From the NCBI RefSeq assembly GCF_013184075.1, contig NZ_JABEQQ010000002.1, forward strand, positions 372,001-436,000: 64,000 nt of DNA, given 5' to 3'. This stretch comes from Lentilactobacillus kribbianus (GTDB taxonomy: Bacteria; Bacillota; Bacilli; Lactobacillales; Lactobacillaceae). Both the position numbers and the translations under genes were made by a program. This document shows, piece by piece, positions 38,410 through 48,276 of the stretch. Numbering within the stretch: position 1 is the first letter of the stretch; every line of letters begins with the position of its first letter. The notes under the pieces were generated by a model. That model made no database searches, had not been told where the DNA came from, and saw nothing but the letters and a program-made list of their open reading frames with translations.

Positions 38410-41253
38410 GTGAACAATCAAATTACATACTCTGTAGTTGATATTGAAACAACCGGAACGGACATGAGTACTGATAATCGTATTATTCAATTTAGTTGCT
38501 CAATTGTTAAAGATGGAATAATCGTCGAAACGTATTCAACAGATATTAACCCGGAACGCGATATTCCTAATCGAATTACGCAACTTACTGGTATTGATGC
38601 TGAGCGGGTTAAAAATGCTCCAACATTTGAACAAATTGCTGGCAAACTATATCAATTGTTAAATAACACTATTTTTGTAGCTCATAACGTCAATTTTGAT
38701 TTTCCCTTTTTAAACACCGAATTCGAACGAATCGGTTATCCAGAAATGGAAAATGAAGCTATTGATACTGTTACTTTAAGTCAAATACTATTACCAACAT
38801 TGTCTAGTTATCGATTGCAAGATTTAAGTAGTTATTTTAATATTACTCATGATCAACCACATTCAGCTGATAGTGATGCCTTAGCTACTGCTAAACTATT
38901 AATTGTGCTATTAAATCAATTACATCAACTACCCAGTATTACCCTTAACCAAATTATTCAATTAAATCCAGAACTTCCTAAAGAAACAATTACACTATTT
39001 CGTGACGAACAAGTCATCAGAGAAGATCAGGATGATTATTTAGCCATTCCCAAATACCTTAAGTTAGTACATGGTTTGATTTTACGTAAAAGAGAATCTC
39101 CATTAATATATCAAACCGAGATTACTCGAACTACAAAAGATAAATTCCCTAAAACCACAGTAGCTAAAACCAAATTATTAAAAAATCTAGAAGTTCGAAC
39201 CGAACAAAACAAAATGATGAATCTAATTTATAAAAATTATGCTAATCAAAAAGATCATCAAAGCGAAAATCTAGTGATTGAAGCCCCAACTGGTATTGGA
39301 AAAACTTTGGGTTATTTATTGCCTTTTAGTTACTTAGTAAGTCAAGATAAACCTTTATATATAAGTACCTCGACTACATTTTTACAGGAGCAATTGAAAA
39401 ACCAAGGAATTTCGCTATTAAATCAAGTATTACCATTTGATATTAGAGCGGTTATTTTAAAAGGGAATAATCATTACCTGGACTTAGAAAAATTTAAAGA
39501 GCAGTTAACGGTTTATGATAATTCAGTGCAAACTAAATTCATTAAAAGTCAGATTTTAGTTTGGTTAACTCTCACACAGACCGGTGATTTGGATGAATTG
39601 CATCTCAATATAGAACAAACACCCTTTATAAATGATATTTCGCATAACGGTATTCGTAATCTAGATCCTCATGGAGAATTTTATGAAGAAGATTTTTTGC
39701 GATTTAATTTAGCTCAAGCAAAGAAAGCCGATATGGTAATTATTAACCATGACTATTTGCTAACTAACTGGTCCAAATTTAAAATTAACGATGACAATAA
39801 ACCTTACCTACTGATTGATGAAGCTCAGCAATTTAGTGATCGAGCTAATCGGGTAAATCAAAATCATTTACGCCCATTTACTGGTATTTCAACTATTAAT
39901 AAATTAATTGCCATGTGGAATACACCTCATGGTCCAGCAATCAAAAACCTTCTAGCTGGAAATTTAATAATGATGAGAAATGGTATTAGTTTAGTAAATC
40001 AATTGGAAACCATAAAAAGACAGTTAGAAATACTGTCAACCAATACTTACAATCACTTTATTGCTAAGCGAAAATTACATCGACGCAAAGATGTTTTTGA
40101 GTGGTTAATTCCAGAGCATAATTTTAAAAAATTTGTATCCTCTCAAAAAGATATCGTTGAAATAATTAAACGGGCGACTAACCAATTTAATAAACAAATT
40201 AACGATATATACGCGCACACTTTAGATTTGGAGGACACATTATCCGCTGCTGAAATTGTTCAATTAGATAGTTTTAATCAAAAGTGTCAAAGCCTATTAA
40301 CGTTTTTAGAACAACTATTGTCAGCATTAGATATTGATGATGAATTAGTTCAAAGTCGTGTTTATTGGATTTCGGTTAATGCCGCTAAAGATATTTTAAC
40401 CATGACTTTTAGTTACGGCATGGCTCCCGATGTTAATTTTTTGGCAGATAATGTATATACTTTATTTGAACCAATTACATTTACTGGAGCCACTTTGTTA
40501 CCATCAAAAAAATCTAACTATACGTTTGAAAACCTGCAATTAGATCGCGAAAATACTAAAATTCGACGTATGAAGAGTGACCTATCTAATGCTGATAATG
40601 CTAAAATTTTCCTAATTAATGACTATAAAGGAAACCCTAATGATGAACAATATGCCAGATATTTGGCTAATAGTATTATGCACATTTTTGGTGATTCTAA
40701 AAGACAGACACTGGTGTTGTTTAACTCATTAGAAATGATTAAACAAGTATTTCAAATTATTCATGAAACTGGTTTTACTGCTAATAATTTAGTATTAGCA
40801 CAAGGGATCAATGGTTCTGCCACTAAATTAAGTCGTCAGTTTATTCATAGTGAACCAGCTATTTTATTGGGGGCTAATACTTTTTGGCAAGGTGTTGATT
40901 TTCCTGGTCATCTGCTAGATAATTTGGTGATTGCTCAATTACCTTTTGAATCACCTGACGATCCTTATAATCATGCTAAATATAGTTTCACTAAAAGTGA
41001 AGGACATAATCCGTTTTATAGTATTACACTTCCACGAGCAACGCTAAAATTACGACAGGGAATAGGGCGTCTACTACGTACAAGTAGTGATTTTGGTACT
41101 ATTTTTGTCTTAGATCCTCGTCTGATTACGAAACACTATGGTGAAACCATTTTAGCTAATTTAAGAACTGATATACCTGTTAATGCAGTATCATTAACTC
41201 AGGCCATTATTGAAATGAATCAGTTCTATTCTAATCGTCATGATTTATCATAA
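38410..41253 (+). CDS. dinG: DinG-family helicase with N-terminal exonuclease domain
   Basis: A two-part protein of about 947 residues. Residues 1-165 form a DnaQ-like 3'-5' exonuclease (YSVVDIETTGTD, VAHNVNFDFPFL, HSADSDALATAKLL, with the DEDDh residues). Residues 230-947 form an XPD/DinG-like helicase with EAPTGIGKTLGYLLP, a DEAQ box (LLIDEAQQF), GANTFWQGVDFPG and LRQGIGRLLR. Gram-positive DinG proteins have this fusion; in Staphylococcus the protein works mainly as a nuclease. No four-Cys iron-sulfur cluster is seen. Three in-frame GTG codons compete; GTG 38410 has GGTGA 5 bases upstream, while 38398 would add 4 residues. Confidence 0.9.
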   Translation: MNNQITYSVVDIETTGTDMSTDNRIIQFSCSIVKDGIIVETYSTDINPERDIPNRITQLTGIDAERVKNAPTFEQIAGKLYQLLNNTIFVAHNVNFDFPFLNTEFERIGYPEMENEAIDTVTLSQILLPTLSSYRLQDLSSYFNITHDQPHSADSDALATAKLLIVLLNQLHQLPSITLNQIIQLNPELPKETITLFRDEQVIREDQDDYLAIPKYLKLVHGLILRKRESPLIYQTEITRTTKDKFPKTTVAKTKLLKNLEVRTEQNKMMNLIYKNYANQKDHQSENLVIEAPTGIGKTLGYLLPFSYLVSQDKPLYISTSTTFLQEQLKNQGISLLNQVLPFDIRAVILKGNNHYLDLEKFKEQLTVYDNSVQTKFIKSQILVWLTLTQTGDLDELHLNIEQTPFINDISHNGIRNLDPHGEFYEEDFLRFNLAQAKKADMVIINHDYLLTNWSKFKINDDNKPYLLIDEAQQFSDRANRVNQNHLRPFTGISTINKLIAMWNTPHGPAIKNLLAGNLIMMRNGISLVNQLETIKRQLEILSTNTYNHFIAKRKLHRRKDVFEWLIPEHNFKKFVSSQKDIVEIIKRATNQFNKQINDIYAHTLDLEDTLSAAEIVQLDSFNQKCQSLLTFLEQLLSALDIDDELVQSRVYWISVNAAKDILTMTFSYGMAPDVNFLADNVYTLFEPITFTGATLLPSKKSNYTFENLQLDRENTKIRRMKSDLSNADNAKIFLINDYKGNPNDEQYARYLANSIMHIFGDSKRQTLVLFNSLEMIKQVFQIIHETGFTANNLVLAQGINGSATKLSRQFIHSEPAILLGANTFWQGVDFPGHLLDNLVIAQLPFESPDDPYNHAKYSFTKSEGHNPFYSITLPRATLKLRQGIGRLLRTSSDFGTIFVLDPRLITKHYGETILANLRTDIPVNAVSLTQAIIEMNQFYSNRHDLS

Positions 41254-41270
41254 TAAAAAGGAGTACCTAA

Positions 41271-41774
41271 ATGGAACGTCAACGTCAAACTCGAATGAAA
41301 CGAGAATTTAGTAATTCTTGGATTATCTGGACGGCTCTGCTAGTTTTAGTTTTCAGTATTTTTGTAGTTTTTCACTTAGCATTAAAACCAATGAATAGTG
41401 CTAAAAAACAAACGATTGATATTGCGAAAAAGTACGGCAAGGTAAATAAAATAACGGCCTTTTATTCTACTAATCTTAACAAAACGTACTATAGTGTCGC
41501 CGGGGTCAATCAGGCCAAACAAAAGGTTTATGTTATGGTGGCTAAAAAAGGAGGACATATTACGGTCCTTCAAGCCAACAATGGTGTCACTGAAGATCAA
41601 ATTAAAAATAAAGTGACCGCACTAAAGCCTCAAAAAATCGTTAGTATTGGTTTAACCAAGATAAAAGATAAACCTTATTGGCTGGCAGGATATATTGGCA
41701 AAAATAACAAAATGAATTATGTAACTTATAAATATAGTAATGGTAATCTACAAAAAAATATAAAAAACGTCTAA
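41271..41774 (+). CDS. TseB-like (YpmB) cell-wall elongation regulator
   Basis: A 167-residue membrane protein with one N-terminal transmembrane helix (about residues 16-37) and an external domain in two similar halves (TIDIAKKYGKVNKITAFYSTNLNKTYYSVAG). It resembles Bacillus YpmB, renamed TseB, which influences the elongation penicillin-binding protein PBP2A. The dinG-ypmB order is conserved. AAAAGGAG precedes the ATG. Confidence 0.82.
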   Translation: MERQRQTRMKREFSNSWIIWTALLVLVFSIFVVFHLALKPMNSAKKQTIDIAKKYGKVNKITAFYSTNLNKTYYSVAGVNQAKQKVYVMVAKKGGHITVLQANNGVTEDQIKNKVTALKPQKIVSIGLTKIKDKPYWLAGYIGKNNKMNYVTYKYSNGNLQKNIKNV

Positions 41775-41791
41775 TCTAAGTGGGGTTAATA

Positions 41792-42511
41792 ATGGAATCA
41801 TTTACTCAAAAGTTAATTGCCACTGGGACGACAACCGTTTCAACATTGTTGCTAAAACATTATCGCCAAGTGGGATTAACAGAAAAGGAATTAGTTGTAT
41901 TTTTGTTGATTAAAAGAGAACAGGGTACGGTAGTTCCGTTACCAAATATCAAAACACTATCTAAACAAACACAAATGAATCAACGAACTTTATTTGATTT
42001 ATTTCAACAAATGATCGATAAAAAAATTATGAAAATTGTTTCAATTATTCAAAATGGTCAACGGGTGGACGCGTACGATTTTCAACCAATTTATGATCGT
42101 TTAGAAGGTATCATGAAAAATCAATCTGAATTGCATACTGAATCGATTTCAGTTACTACCAATAGTCAGCCCGTACAACAATTTACTCGTCAAAATTTAT
42201 TTAGTGCTATTGAACAAGAATTTGGCCGAACATTATCGCCGATTGAGATGGAAACCATTAGCCAATGGTTAGATATTGATCATTATTCAGTTGAATTAGT
42301 TAATCTAGCATTAAAAGAAGCTACACTTAGCCAGGTATATAATTTGAAGTACATGGATCGTATTTTGATTAATTGGGAAAAGAAACATTTAACGACGCCG
42401 GCACAAATAGAAGCAGATAAAAAGAAACATAGCGAACGCTATAAAGAAACGGAAGCAACGAGTCAATACAATGGCCCTGAGATTCCATTTGTTAATTTAT
42501 CAGACCAATAA
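41792..42511 (+). CDS. dnaD: DnaD domain replication initiation protein
   Basis: A 239-residue primosomal protein. The N-terminal winged helix (residues 15-100: LTEKELVVFLLIKREQG, LSKQTQMNQRTLFDLFQQMIDKKIM) is followed by a C-terminal DnaD/DnaB2 domain (IEQEFGRTLSPIEMETISQWLD, ALKEATLSQVYNLKYMDRILINWEKK). It helps load the replicative helicase with DnaA, DnaB and DnaI. ATG 41792 is chosen; GTGGGG upstream is the ribosome binding site and contains the alternative GTG. In many lactobacilli an endonuclease III gene (nth) follows, but here a terminator comes directly after the stop. Confidence 0.9.
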   Translation: MESFTQKLIATGTTTVSTLLLKHYRQVGLTEKELVVFLLIKREQGTVVPLPNIKTLSKQTQMNQRTLFDLFQQMIDKKIMKIVSIIQNGQRVDAYDFQPIYDRLEGIMKNQSELHTESISVTTNSQPVQQFTRQNLFSAIEQEFGRTLSPIEMETISQWLDIDHYSVELVNLALKEATLSQVYNLKYMDRILINWEKKHLTTPAQIEADKKKHSERYKETEATSQYNGPEIPFVNLSDQ

Positions 42512-42545
42512 AAAAACACCTTCGAATAATCGAAGGTGTTTTTTA
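42511..42545. terminator. Bidirectional terminator between dnaD and pbp1A
   Basis: AAAAAACACCTTCGA pairs with TCGAAGGTGTTTTTT, a perfect 15-base inverted repeat with a 4-base loop, directly at the dnaD stop. It serves both converging genes. Confidence 0.92.
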
Positions 42546-42566
42546 TGAATTCAAATGGCTAATAAA

Positions 42567-44930
42567 TTAGTTATCGTCAGCTTTATTGGCTTTAGTATTT
42601 GTATCACTGTCGTTATTATTGTCATCATTTTTATCATTATCGGTTGTGTCATTTGACTTAGAATTATTGTCATCAGAGTTATTATCATCATTTGAATCAT
42701 CGTTACTATTATCAGCTGAATTTGTATTAGATTTTGTTGAATTACTAGTAGATGGTTGTTGGGTGACACGAGAAGAGTAGCTACTAACAGTATTGTTTCT
42801 AGTGTTAGAAGTATTAGTGGTAGATTGTGATGAACTGTTATTGTTGTTAGGCTCCGTAGCAGTACTACCAGAACCAGCCGTGGTGGTAGCATTACTTGCT
42901 GCTGTGGCCGAACTATTATCAGTTACTGTAGTTTCATGCCCAGCAACTGCATATTCTGTTTGCCCATTCTTTTTAACAGCGGTAACATCTGCTGGTTGTT
43001 GCCAATCAATGTTGGTTTTAGTTAATGAAACAGTGGCCATTACGTCACGATAATATTGTTGAGCGATCTTAGTTTGTTCTTGGGTAATATAGTGGTTAGC
43101 TTTAAATTGTTGATCATACCCAGTCCAAACTGAAAGGGCATAATGTCTCGTATATCCAGTAAACCATGAATCCATTGCTGAATTTGAAGGTACTTTATTA
43201 ATATAGTTATCAGGATATTGAGTAGTACCAGTTTTACCGGCTTCGTATAAACCGCTAATCTTTGCAGCGGTCCCAGAACCATTACTTGAATCCATAACAC
43301 CTTTAAGCATGTTGGTAATCATAAAGGCGGTTGCTGGAGACATCGCTTGTTTACCTTTGCTGGAGAATTTTTTAGTTTTACCGTTAGTTTCAACAACTTT
43401 GTTAATTAGATAAGGTTCATAATAAGTACCACCGTTAGCAAAGGCAGCGTATGCAGCAGCTTCTTGCTCTGAGGAAATATATAAACCAATTCCGTTTTGA
43501 AGATCCAATGGCTTGCTAAATTTCATTCCTAAACCTTCTAAGAATGTTTGAGCTTGTGACACCCCAACATTTTGCAAAGTTCTGATAGCTGGGATATTTC
43601 GTGATTCGATAAGGGCTTTTCTCATTGTGATGGTCCCCTGATATTGATTATCAAAATCATTTAAACTTTTATCTGTTCCGGGATAAACAAATGGTGTATC
43701 TTTAACCGGCTGATAAGTTGGATAGTTTAAATATTGAATAGCAGGGGCATAGTCCATTAACGGTTTAGCAGTAGAACCGCTGGAACGATCAGTTTGAACA
43801 GCACGGTTTAATCCAAACGAAATTTTATTTTTGCGATTACCTTGCATTGCCACAACTTTACCGTTATTCACGTTAATTAACGTAGCTCCTAGCTGAAATT
43901 TATTACTAGGATAGACGATGGTATCACTGCTATTAGCTGTTTTATACATTTTCTTTTGAGCACTCATTTTAAGGTTAGTATATACCTTTAAACCACTAGT
44001 ATTTTTATAACCTTTTTCATGAAGTTCTGAAATAGTCTCTTTTAAGTAAGAATCAATGTACTTACTTGTCGCCTCACTAGTATTTAACTGTGAATGAGTT
44101 TTGGCTAGTCCAGTTTGAACATTCACTGTTTTAGCCTCATCTGCTTGAGCCTGGGTAATGGCTTTATTTTTAACCATTGCTTGTAACACATTATTACGCC
44201 GTTGAGTAGCATATTGTGGATATTTATAAGGTGAATAGTTGGTTGGTGATTGAGGCATTCCGGCAATCAGTGCTAATTGTGATAGGTTTAGCTTGTCTAA
44301 GGTTTTACCGTAATAATACTCTGCGGCAGTTTGCATACCATATACGCCGTTACCCATATAAACTTTGTTCATATAAAATTCTAGAATTTGATCTTTAGAG
44401 TATTTTCTTTCCACTTGAATGGCTAACCAAGCTTCTTGAGCTTTTCGCTTTAAAGTTTGATCACTAGCAGCAGTGGAAAAGACAGATAATTTAACTAATT
44501 GTTGAGTTAGGGTACTGCCACCTTGTAGTCCCAGCGAGGAACTACCAGTTAAATTGGCGAAGGCAGCTTCAACAATTCGCACTGGATCAACTCCATGATC
44601 CTTATAAAAACGTCGGTCTTCAATAGAAACTACCGCCTTTTTTAAATTATCTGGAATATCACTAGATTTCACGTAATCTCTATTTTGGGCCCCAGTTCTA
44701 GAAATTAAGTTACCCTTAGCATCGTAAAATTTAGTTGAATTATCACTAGTTAATGCACTTTCTGGTAGTGCAGGGGCTGAACTGGCATAGTAAGTAAATA
44801 ATCCGACTCCTGCCAAGCCACCAGCTAATACTATTCCCCCAACCACTAATAAGATCTTTTTTAAGGGTCCTTTACGTTTGGGTACCGAATGACGGCCACT
44901 CCTGGTATTTTTTTTATTATCTTGTGCCAT
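42567..44930 (-). CDS. pbp1A: Class A penicillin-binding protein PBP1A
   Basis: Bifunctional peptidoglycan synthase of 787 residues. A basic cytoplasmic N-terminus is followed by a membrane anchor (about 27-50). The GT51 glycosyltransferase has SIEDRRFYKDHGVDPVRI, GGSTLTQQLVKL and RKAQEAWLAIQVERKYSKDQILEFYMNKVYMG as separate blocks. The transpeptidase has the SxxK nucleophile in SSGSTAKPLMDYA, SRN (LIESRNIPAI) and KTG (EAGKTGTTQYPDN). The last 110 residues are a low-complexity tail rich in Asn, Asp, Ser and Thr. Encoded 18 bases behind recU, the usual pairing. Confidence 0.95.
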   Translation of the reverse strand: MAQDNKKNTRSGRHSVPKRKGPLKKILLVVGGIVLAGGLAGVGLFTYYASSAPALPESALTSDNSTKFYDAKGNLISRTGAQNRDYVKSSDIPDNLKKAVVSIEDRRFYKDHGVDPVRIVEAAFANLTGSSSLGLQGGSTLTQQLVKLSVFSTAASDQTLKRKAQEAWLAIQVERKYSKDQILEFYMNKVYMGNGVYGMQTAAEYYYGKTLDKLNLSQLALIAGMPQSPTNYSPYKYPQYATQRRNNVLQAMVKNKAITQAQADEAKTVNVQTGLAKTHSQLNTSEATSKYIDSYLKETISELHEKGYKNTSGLKVYTNLKMSAQKKMYKTANSSDTIVYPSNKFQLGATLINVNNGKVVAMQGNRKNKISFGLNRAVQTDRSSGSTAKPLMDYAPAIQYLNYPTYQPVKDTPFVYPGTDKSLNDFDNQYQGTITMRKALIESRNIPAIRTLQNVGVSQAQTFLEGLGMKFSKPLDLQNGIGLYISSEQEAAAYAAFANGGTYYEPYLINKVVETNGKTKKFSSKGKQAMSPATAFMITNMLKGVMDSSNGSGTAAKISGLYEAGKTGTTQYPDNYINKVPSNSAMDSWFTGYTRHYALSVWTGYDQQFKANHYITQEQTKIAQQYYRDVMATVSLTKTNIDWQQPADVTAVKKNGQTEYAVAGHETTVTDNSSATAASNATTTAGSGSTATEPNNNNSSSQSTTNTSNTRNNTVSSYSSRVTQQPSTSNSTKSNTNSADNSNDDSNDDNNSDDNNSKSNDTTDNDKNDDNNNDSDTNTKANKADDN

Positions 44931-44948
44931 GTATTTCTCCTTTAATAA

Positions 44949-45545
44949 TTAATTCAAAAAATGATCAACCGCATTTAAATAAGGAATTAATGGATTGATT
45001 TGATAATCTACCTTGATTCCCATAGTTTCAATTTCTGTTCGCGGGATTGATTTACGACCACCATCAAATTGGCAATCCCAAGCATAAATTAAATCTGACG
45101 CTTTTAAAACAAAAATTTGTTGATCAACGACAAATTTAATAATTGCAAAACAAATTCCTTGCTGATTTAAACATTGTCTCATATGTTCAATCTGATGTTT
45201 ATGAAAATTTTGTAATGGAAAAGCGCTTTTATTCTTAGTTTCTTTGGCATCAAAATCAAGATAATGACCTTGATAGACTCCATTATAATCCGTAGTAGAC
45301 GCTTTTTTAAAATAAGCTTCTTTAATTTTAGCGGCGCTTCTTTTAGGATAATCCACAGAAACAATTTGAATGGGAGTGGGCTTTTTATGAACGACTGCAA
45401 TGTTATTAACCAAGTAATATTGATTACTTCGATTGATTTCTTCTTCTAAGGTCATACCACGGTTAGAAAAAGAAATGGGTTTTTTAGATATTTGGTGATG
45501 GTTATCGGTGGCATAAGCCTTTCCATTAGGGTAATTAATTGTCAT
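44949..45545 (-). CDS. recU: Holliday junction resolvase RecU
   Basis: Structure-specific endonuclease that resolves recombination intermediates in firmicutes, 198 residues. N-terminal YPNGKAYATDNHH and FSNRGMTLEEEINRSNQYY are diagnostic. The nuclease core contains TDYNGVYQGHYLDFDAKETK with the catalytic Asp, Glu and Lys, and NFHKHQIEHMRQC follows. It is first in the minus-strand recU-pbp1A operon, linking recombination with cell-wall synthesis as in Bacillus. GAGAGGCGG precedes the ATG. Confidence 0.95.
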   Translation of the reverse strand: MTINYPNGKAYATDNHHQISKKPISFSNRGMTLEEEINRSNQYYLVNNIAVVHKKPTPIQIVSVDYPKRSAAKIKEAYFKKASTTDYNGVYQGHYLDFDAKETKNKSAFPLQNFHKHQIEHMRQCLNQQGICFAIIKFVVDQQIFVLKASDLIYAWDCQFDGGRKSIPRTEIETMGIKVDYQINPLIPYLNAVDHFLN

Positions 45546-45657
45546 TAAAACCGCCTCTCAACTAAGCTTGATTCAATTTCAACGTCTAGCATTAAATTTA
45601 AAAACAATGTTATTATATCAATCATAGGCAATTAAATAAAATAAACGGGTGATTTTT

Positions 45658-46230
45658 TTGAGTCGATTATGGATTACAGGATATCGGAGTTACGAAATTG
45701 GCGCCTTTAATGAACAAGATCCCAAAGTAACTGTAGTTAAAATGACAATTAAATCTGCTTTAGAACAAGCGATTAATGATGGCGTTGATTGGATTATTTC
45801 TGGTGGTCAACTTGGGGTAGAACAATGGAGTCTTCAAGTTGCCGCCGATTTAAAAAAACAATATCCTGATGAATTTAAAACGGCAATGATGTTGCCATTT
45901 CAGAATTTTGGCAACCAGTGGGGTGAAACTAATCAGGCTATATTAACTCACACTAAATTGCAGGTTGATTTTCAAGCAACTGTTAGTAACCAAGAGTATC
46001 AATCACCCAAACAATTAAGAAATTACCAAGAATTTATGTTAAGTCATACCGATGAGGCTATCTTGATATATGATTTAGAAAGTCCTGGTAAACCAAAATA
46101 CGATTACGAAGCAATTTTGGGGTATAATGAAACTCATTCATACCCATATCAATTAATTACTTTTGATGATCTGCAGGAAACTGCTGAGGAATATCAAGAG
46201 ATGCTAAATAATGGTTTGCAAGATAGTTAA
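45658..46230 (+). CDS. ypsA: YpsA family SLOG-domain protein (DUF1273)
   Basis: A 190-residue protein of the YpsA family, SLOG superfamily of nucleotide/ligand-binding Rossmann-like folds. The start [16 protein letters not shown] and [18 protein letters not shown] are typical. In Bacillus and Staphylococcus YpsA influences cell division, and the neighbour downstream is gpsB, as here. TTG at 45658 follows GGGTGA with 5 bases; the open frame begins at GTG 45649, inside that site. The ligand is unknown. Confidence 0.88.
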   Translation: MSRLWITGYRSYEIGAFNEQDPKVTVVKMTIKSALEQAINDGVDWIISGGQLGVEQWSLQVAADLKKQYPDEFKTAMMLPFQNFGNQWGETNQAILTHTKLQVDFQATVSNQEYQSPKQLRNYQEFMLSHTDEAILIYDLESPGKPKYDYEAILGYNETHSYPYQLITFDDLQETAEEYQEMLNNGLQDS

Positions 46231-46286
46231 ATTGTGATATTATTTTAGTGATGTGTTGCAAACTAATGACGAGGTGTAATGGATAC

Positions 46287-46649
46287 ATGGAAAATATTAA
46301 TTTTACTCCAAATGATATCCTTCAAAAAGAATTCCGCCAAAAAATGCGCGGTTATGATCCAAATGATGTGGATAGCTTTTTGGATGACATTATTAAGGAT
46401 TACGAAAGCTTCACCAAACAAAATCAAAGTTTGGCTGATGAAAACGAACGCCTTCGCATTCGAGTAGATGAATTGAATAAGCAAGTAGCCATTGGTGGTG
46501 GCAGCGGGCAATCTCCATTAACCCGTAGTTCCGTTTCACAGCCTATGTCAAGCGCAACAAATATGGATATCTTAAAGCGATTGTCCAACCTTGAACGTCG
46601 GGTGTTTGGTTCCCAATTAGATAACGGAAACGATTCACATCGTCTATAA
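46287..46649 (+). CDS. gpsB: Cell division regulator GpsB
   Basis: A 120-residue DivIVA-like protein. The N-terminal domain [33 protein letters not shown] binds membrane and partner proteins. A coiled coil covers about residues 35-75, and the C-terminus [17 protein letters not shown] makes the trimerising helix. GpsB shuttles PBP1 between side wall and septum. ATG 46287 gives the family start; GAGGTG lies 10 bases upstream. An overlapping reading frame from ATG 46279 is not coding. Confidence 0.94.
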   Translation: MENINFTPNDILQKEFRQKMRGYDPNDVDSFLDDIIKDYESFTKQNQSLADENERLRIRVDELNKQVAIGGGSGQSPLTRSSVSQPMSSATNMDILKRLSNLERRVFGSQLDNGNDSHRL

Positions 46650-46659
46650 TTATATATTA

Positions 46660-47046
46660 GTGTAAATTATGAGTAATTGCGGTCGACAACGGTCGGCTGA
46701 GGAAAGTCCATGCTCGCACAAGCTGTGATGCTTGTAGTGTTCGTGCTCGGTGAAAAAATAAGCCGGGGAACCTTTTTTAAGGTTATGGCGGATTCCATGC
46801 TACGGTCTTTGACTATGCTAACGAATCCTTAAGGTGCCACAGTGACGATTCAGATTTGGAAACTTATCTGGTGGAACGCGGTAAACCCCTCGAGCGGGAA
46901 ACCCAAACTTATGGTAGGGGAGCTTCACACACGGGAACTGAACCAAGTGTGGGGGGAAGATGAAAATCTTCGAGATAGATGATTACTACTTAATTAGTTG
47001 TCCTGGAATTAATTAAGCACAAAACATGGCTTACAGTAATTTACAC
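46660..47046 (+). ncRNA. rnpB: RNase P RNA, Bacillus type (B)
   Basis: Catalytic RNA that matures tRNA 5' ends. Conserved blocks are visible: GAGGAAAGTCCATGCTCGCAC near the 5' part, the GGTAAACCCCTCGAGCGGGAAACCCAAA region, TAGGGGAGCTT, and the 3' block GATAGATGATTAC. The ends pair as helix P1 (GTGTAAATTA at 46660 with TAATTTACAC ending at 47046). Total length about 387 bases, normal for type B. Placement after gpsB is conserved in lactobacilli. Confidence 0.96.
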
Positions 47047-47058
47047 TAAACAGGATTG

Positions 47059-47083
47059 GTGGGAGCTTGCTCCCACTTTTTTA
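47059..47083 (+). terminator. Terminator after RNase P RNA
   Basis: GTGGGAGC and GCTCCCAC form a tight GC-rich hairpin followed by seven T, 12 bases after helix P1 of rnpB. Confidence 0.92.
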
Positions 47084-47139
47084 TTACCCAAAATTAAGTT
47101 AGTATGTAATCAATAAAACAAGATATAAGAGGAAAATAA

Positions 47140-48276
47140 ATGAAATTCAATTTAATCGCTACTTGTGCCGCTGGTATCGAATCGCTAGTTGGTAAAGAAC
47201 TAAGAGATTTAGGTTATGCTACCAGTGTGGAAAATGGTCGTGTCAGATTTGAAGGTACTGAAGAAGATATTATCAACGCTAATCTGTGGCTAAGAACTGC
47301 TGATCGAGTTAAAATTATCATGTCTGAGTTTAAGGCTACTGATTTTGAAACACTATACGAAACTACTAAGGCCATTGACTGGCAAACTTATTTACCAATG
47401 GATGCCGCTTTTCCAGTAGAAGGTAAATCTAGAAATTCTAAATTACACAGTGTTCCAGATGTTCAAAGAATCGTTAAAAAAGCTATCGTTGATAAACTCG
47501 CCGAAGAATATCATCGGCGAGGACGATTACCAGAAACAGGGGCTGAATTCCCACTAGAAGTAGCCGTGAATAAGGATCAAGTAATGTTAACTATGGATAC
47601 TACGGGTTCTAGTCTATTCAAACGAGGATATCGAATTGAAAAAGGACCTGCACCATTGAAGGAAAATATGGCAGCAGCCCTTGTCATGTTAACCAATTGG
47701 TACCCCGATATGCCATTTTTAGACCCATTTTGTGGTTCAGGTACTATTCCTATCGAGGCCGCACTAATTGCTAGAAATATCGCTCCTGGGTTCAATCGGG
47801 ATTTTGTTTGTGAAACTTGGGACTGGATTTCAGCTGACATGGTTGAAAAACAACGAGCTTTAGCAGATGATAAGGCAGATTATGATGCTGAACTTCAAAT
47901 CATGGCATCAGATATTGATGGTTCCATGATTGAAATTGCCAAAAAAAATGCCATGGAAGCCGGCGTATTTGCTGATATCACCTTTAAACAAATCGCTGTA
48001 GCTGATTTTAAAACGGATAAAATTAATGGCGTCGTAGTTGGTAATCCGCCATATGGGGAACGTATGGCAGAAAAGCCACAAGTGGAAAAATTATACGCTC
48101 AATTAGGTGATGTTTTCCGTCCGATGACAAGTTGGTCAAAATATTTTCTTACAAGTGATTTAGATTTCGAACATTGTTATGGCCAAACAGCTACCAAAAA
48201 AAGAAAGTTATATAACGGTGCTTTAAGGACCGATTATTATCAATATTGGGGTAAAAAAATCAGAACTCAAGCCTAA
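47140..48276 (+). CDS. THUMP-domain RNA methyltransferase (YpsC, RlmL-like)
   Basis: A 378-residue class I SAM-dependent methyltransferase. An N-terminal ferredoxin-like/THUMP RNA-binding part (residues 1-160) is followed by a methyltransferase domain with FLDPFCGSGTIPIEAALIA and the NPPYGER motif that marks base N-methylation. It corresponds to the C-terminally shortened RlmL/YpsC group that makes m2G in 23S rRNA. AGAGGAAA precedes the ATG. Its 3' end overlaps the converging RNase HI-like gene by 4 bases. Confidence 0.9.
   Translation: MKFNLIATCAAGIESLVGKELRDLGYATSVENGRVRFEGTEEDIINANLWLRTADRVKIIMSEFKATDFETLYETTKAIDWQTYLPMDAAFPVEGKSRNSKLHSVPDVQRIVKKAIVDKLAEEYHRRGRLPETGAEFPLEVAVNKDQVMLTMDTTGSSLFKRGYRIEKGPAPLKENMAAALVMLTNWYPDMPFLDPFCGSGTIPIEAALIARNIAPGFNRDFVCETWDWISADMVEKQRALADDKADYDAELQIMASDIDGSMIEIAKKNAMEAGVFADITFKQIAVADFKTDKINGVVVGNPPYGERMAEKPQVEKLYAQLGDVFRPMTSWSKYFLTSDLDFEHCYGQTATKKRKLYNGALRTDYYQYWGKKIRTQA

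Noticed and set aside
42551-43300. Several open frames on both strands over the end of pbp1A.
   Set aside because: They arise from the repetitive Asn/Asp/Ser codons of the PBP1A tail; low-complexity translations without family pattern.
46279-46467. Overlapping frame starting 8 bases before gpsB.
   Set aside because: GpsB in the main frame has clear family motifs; the other frame has none.
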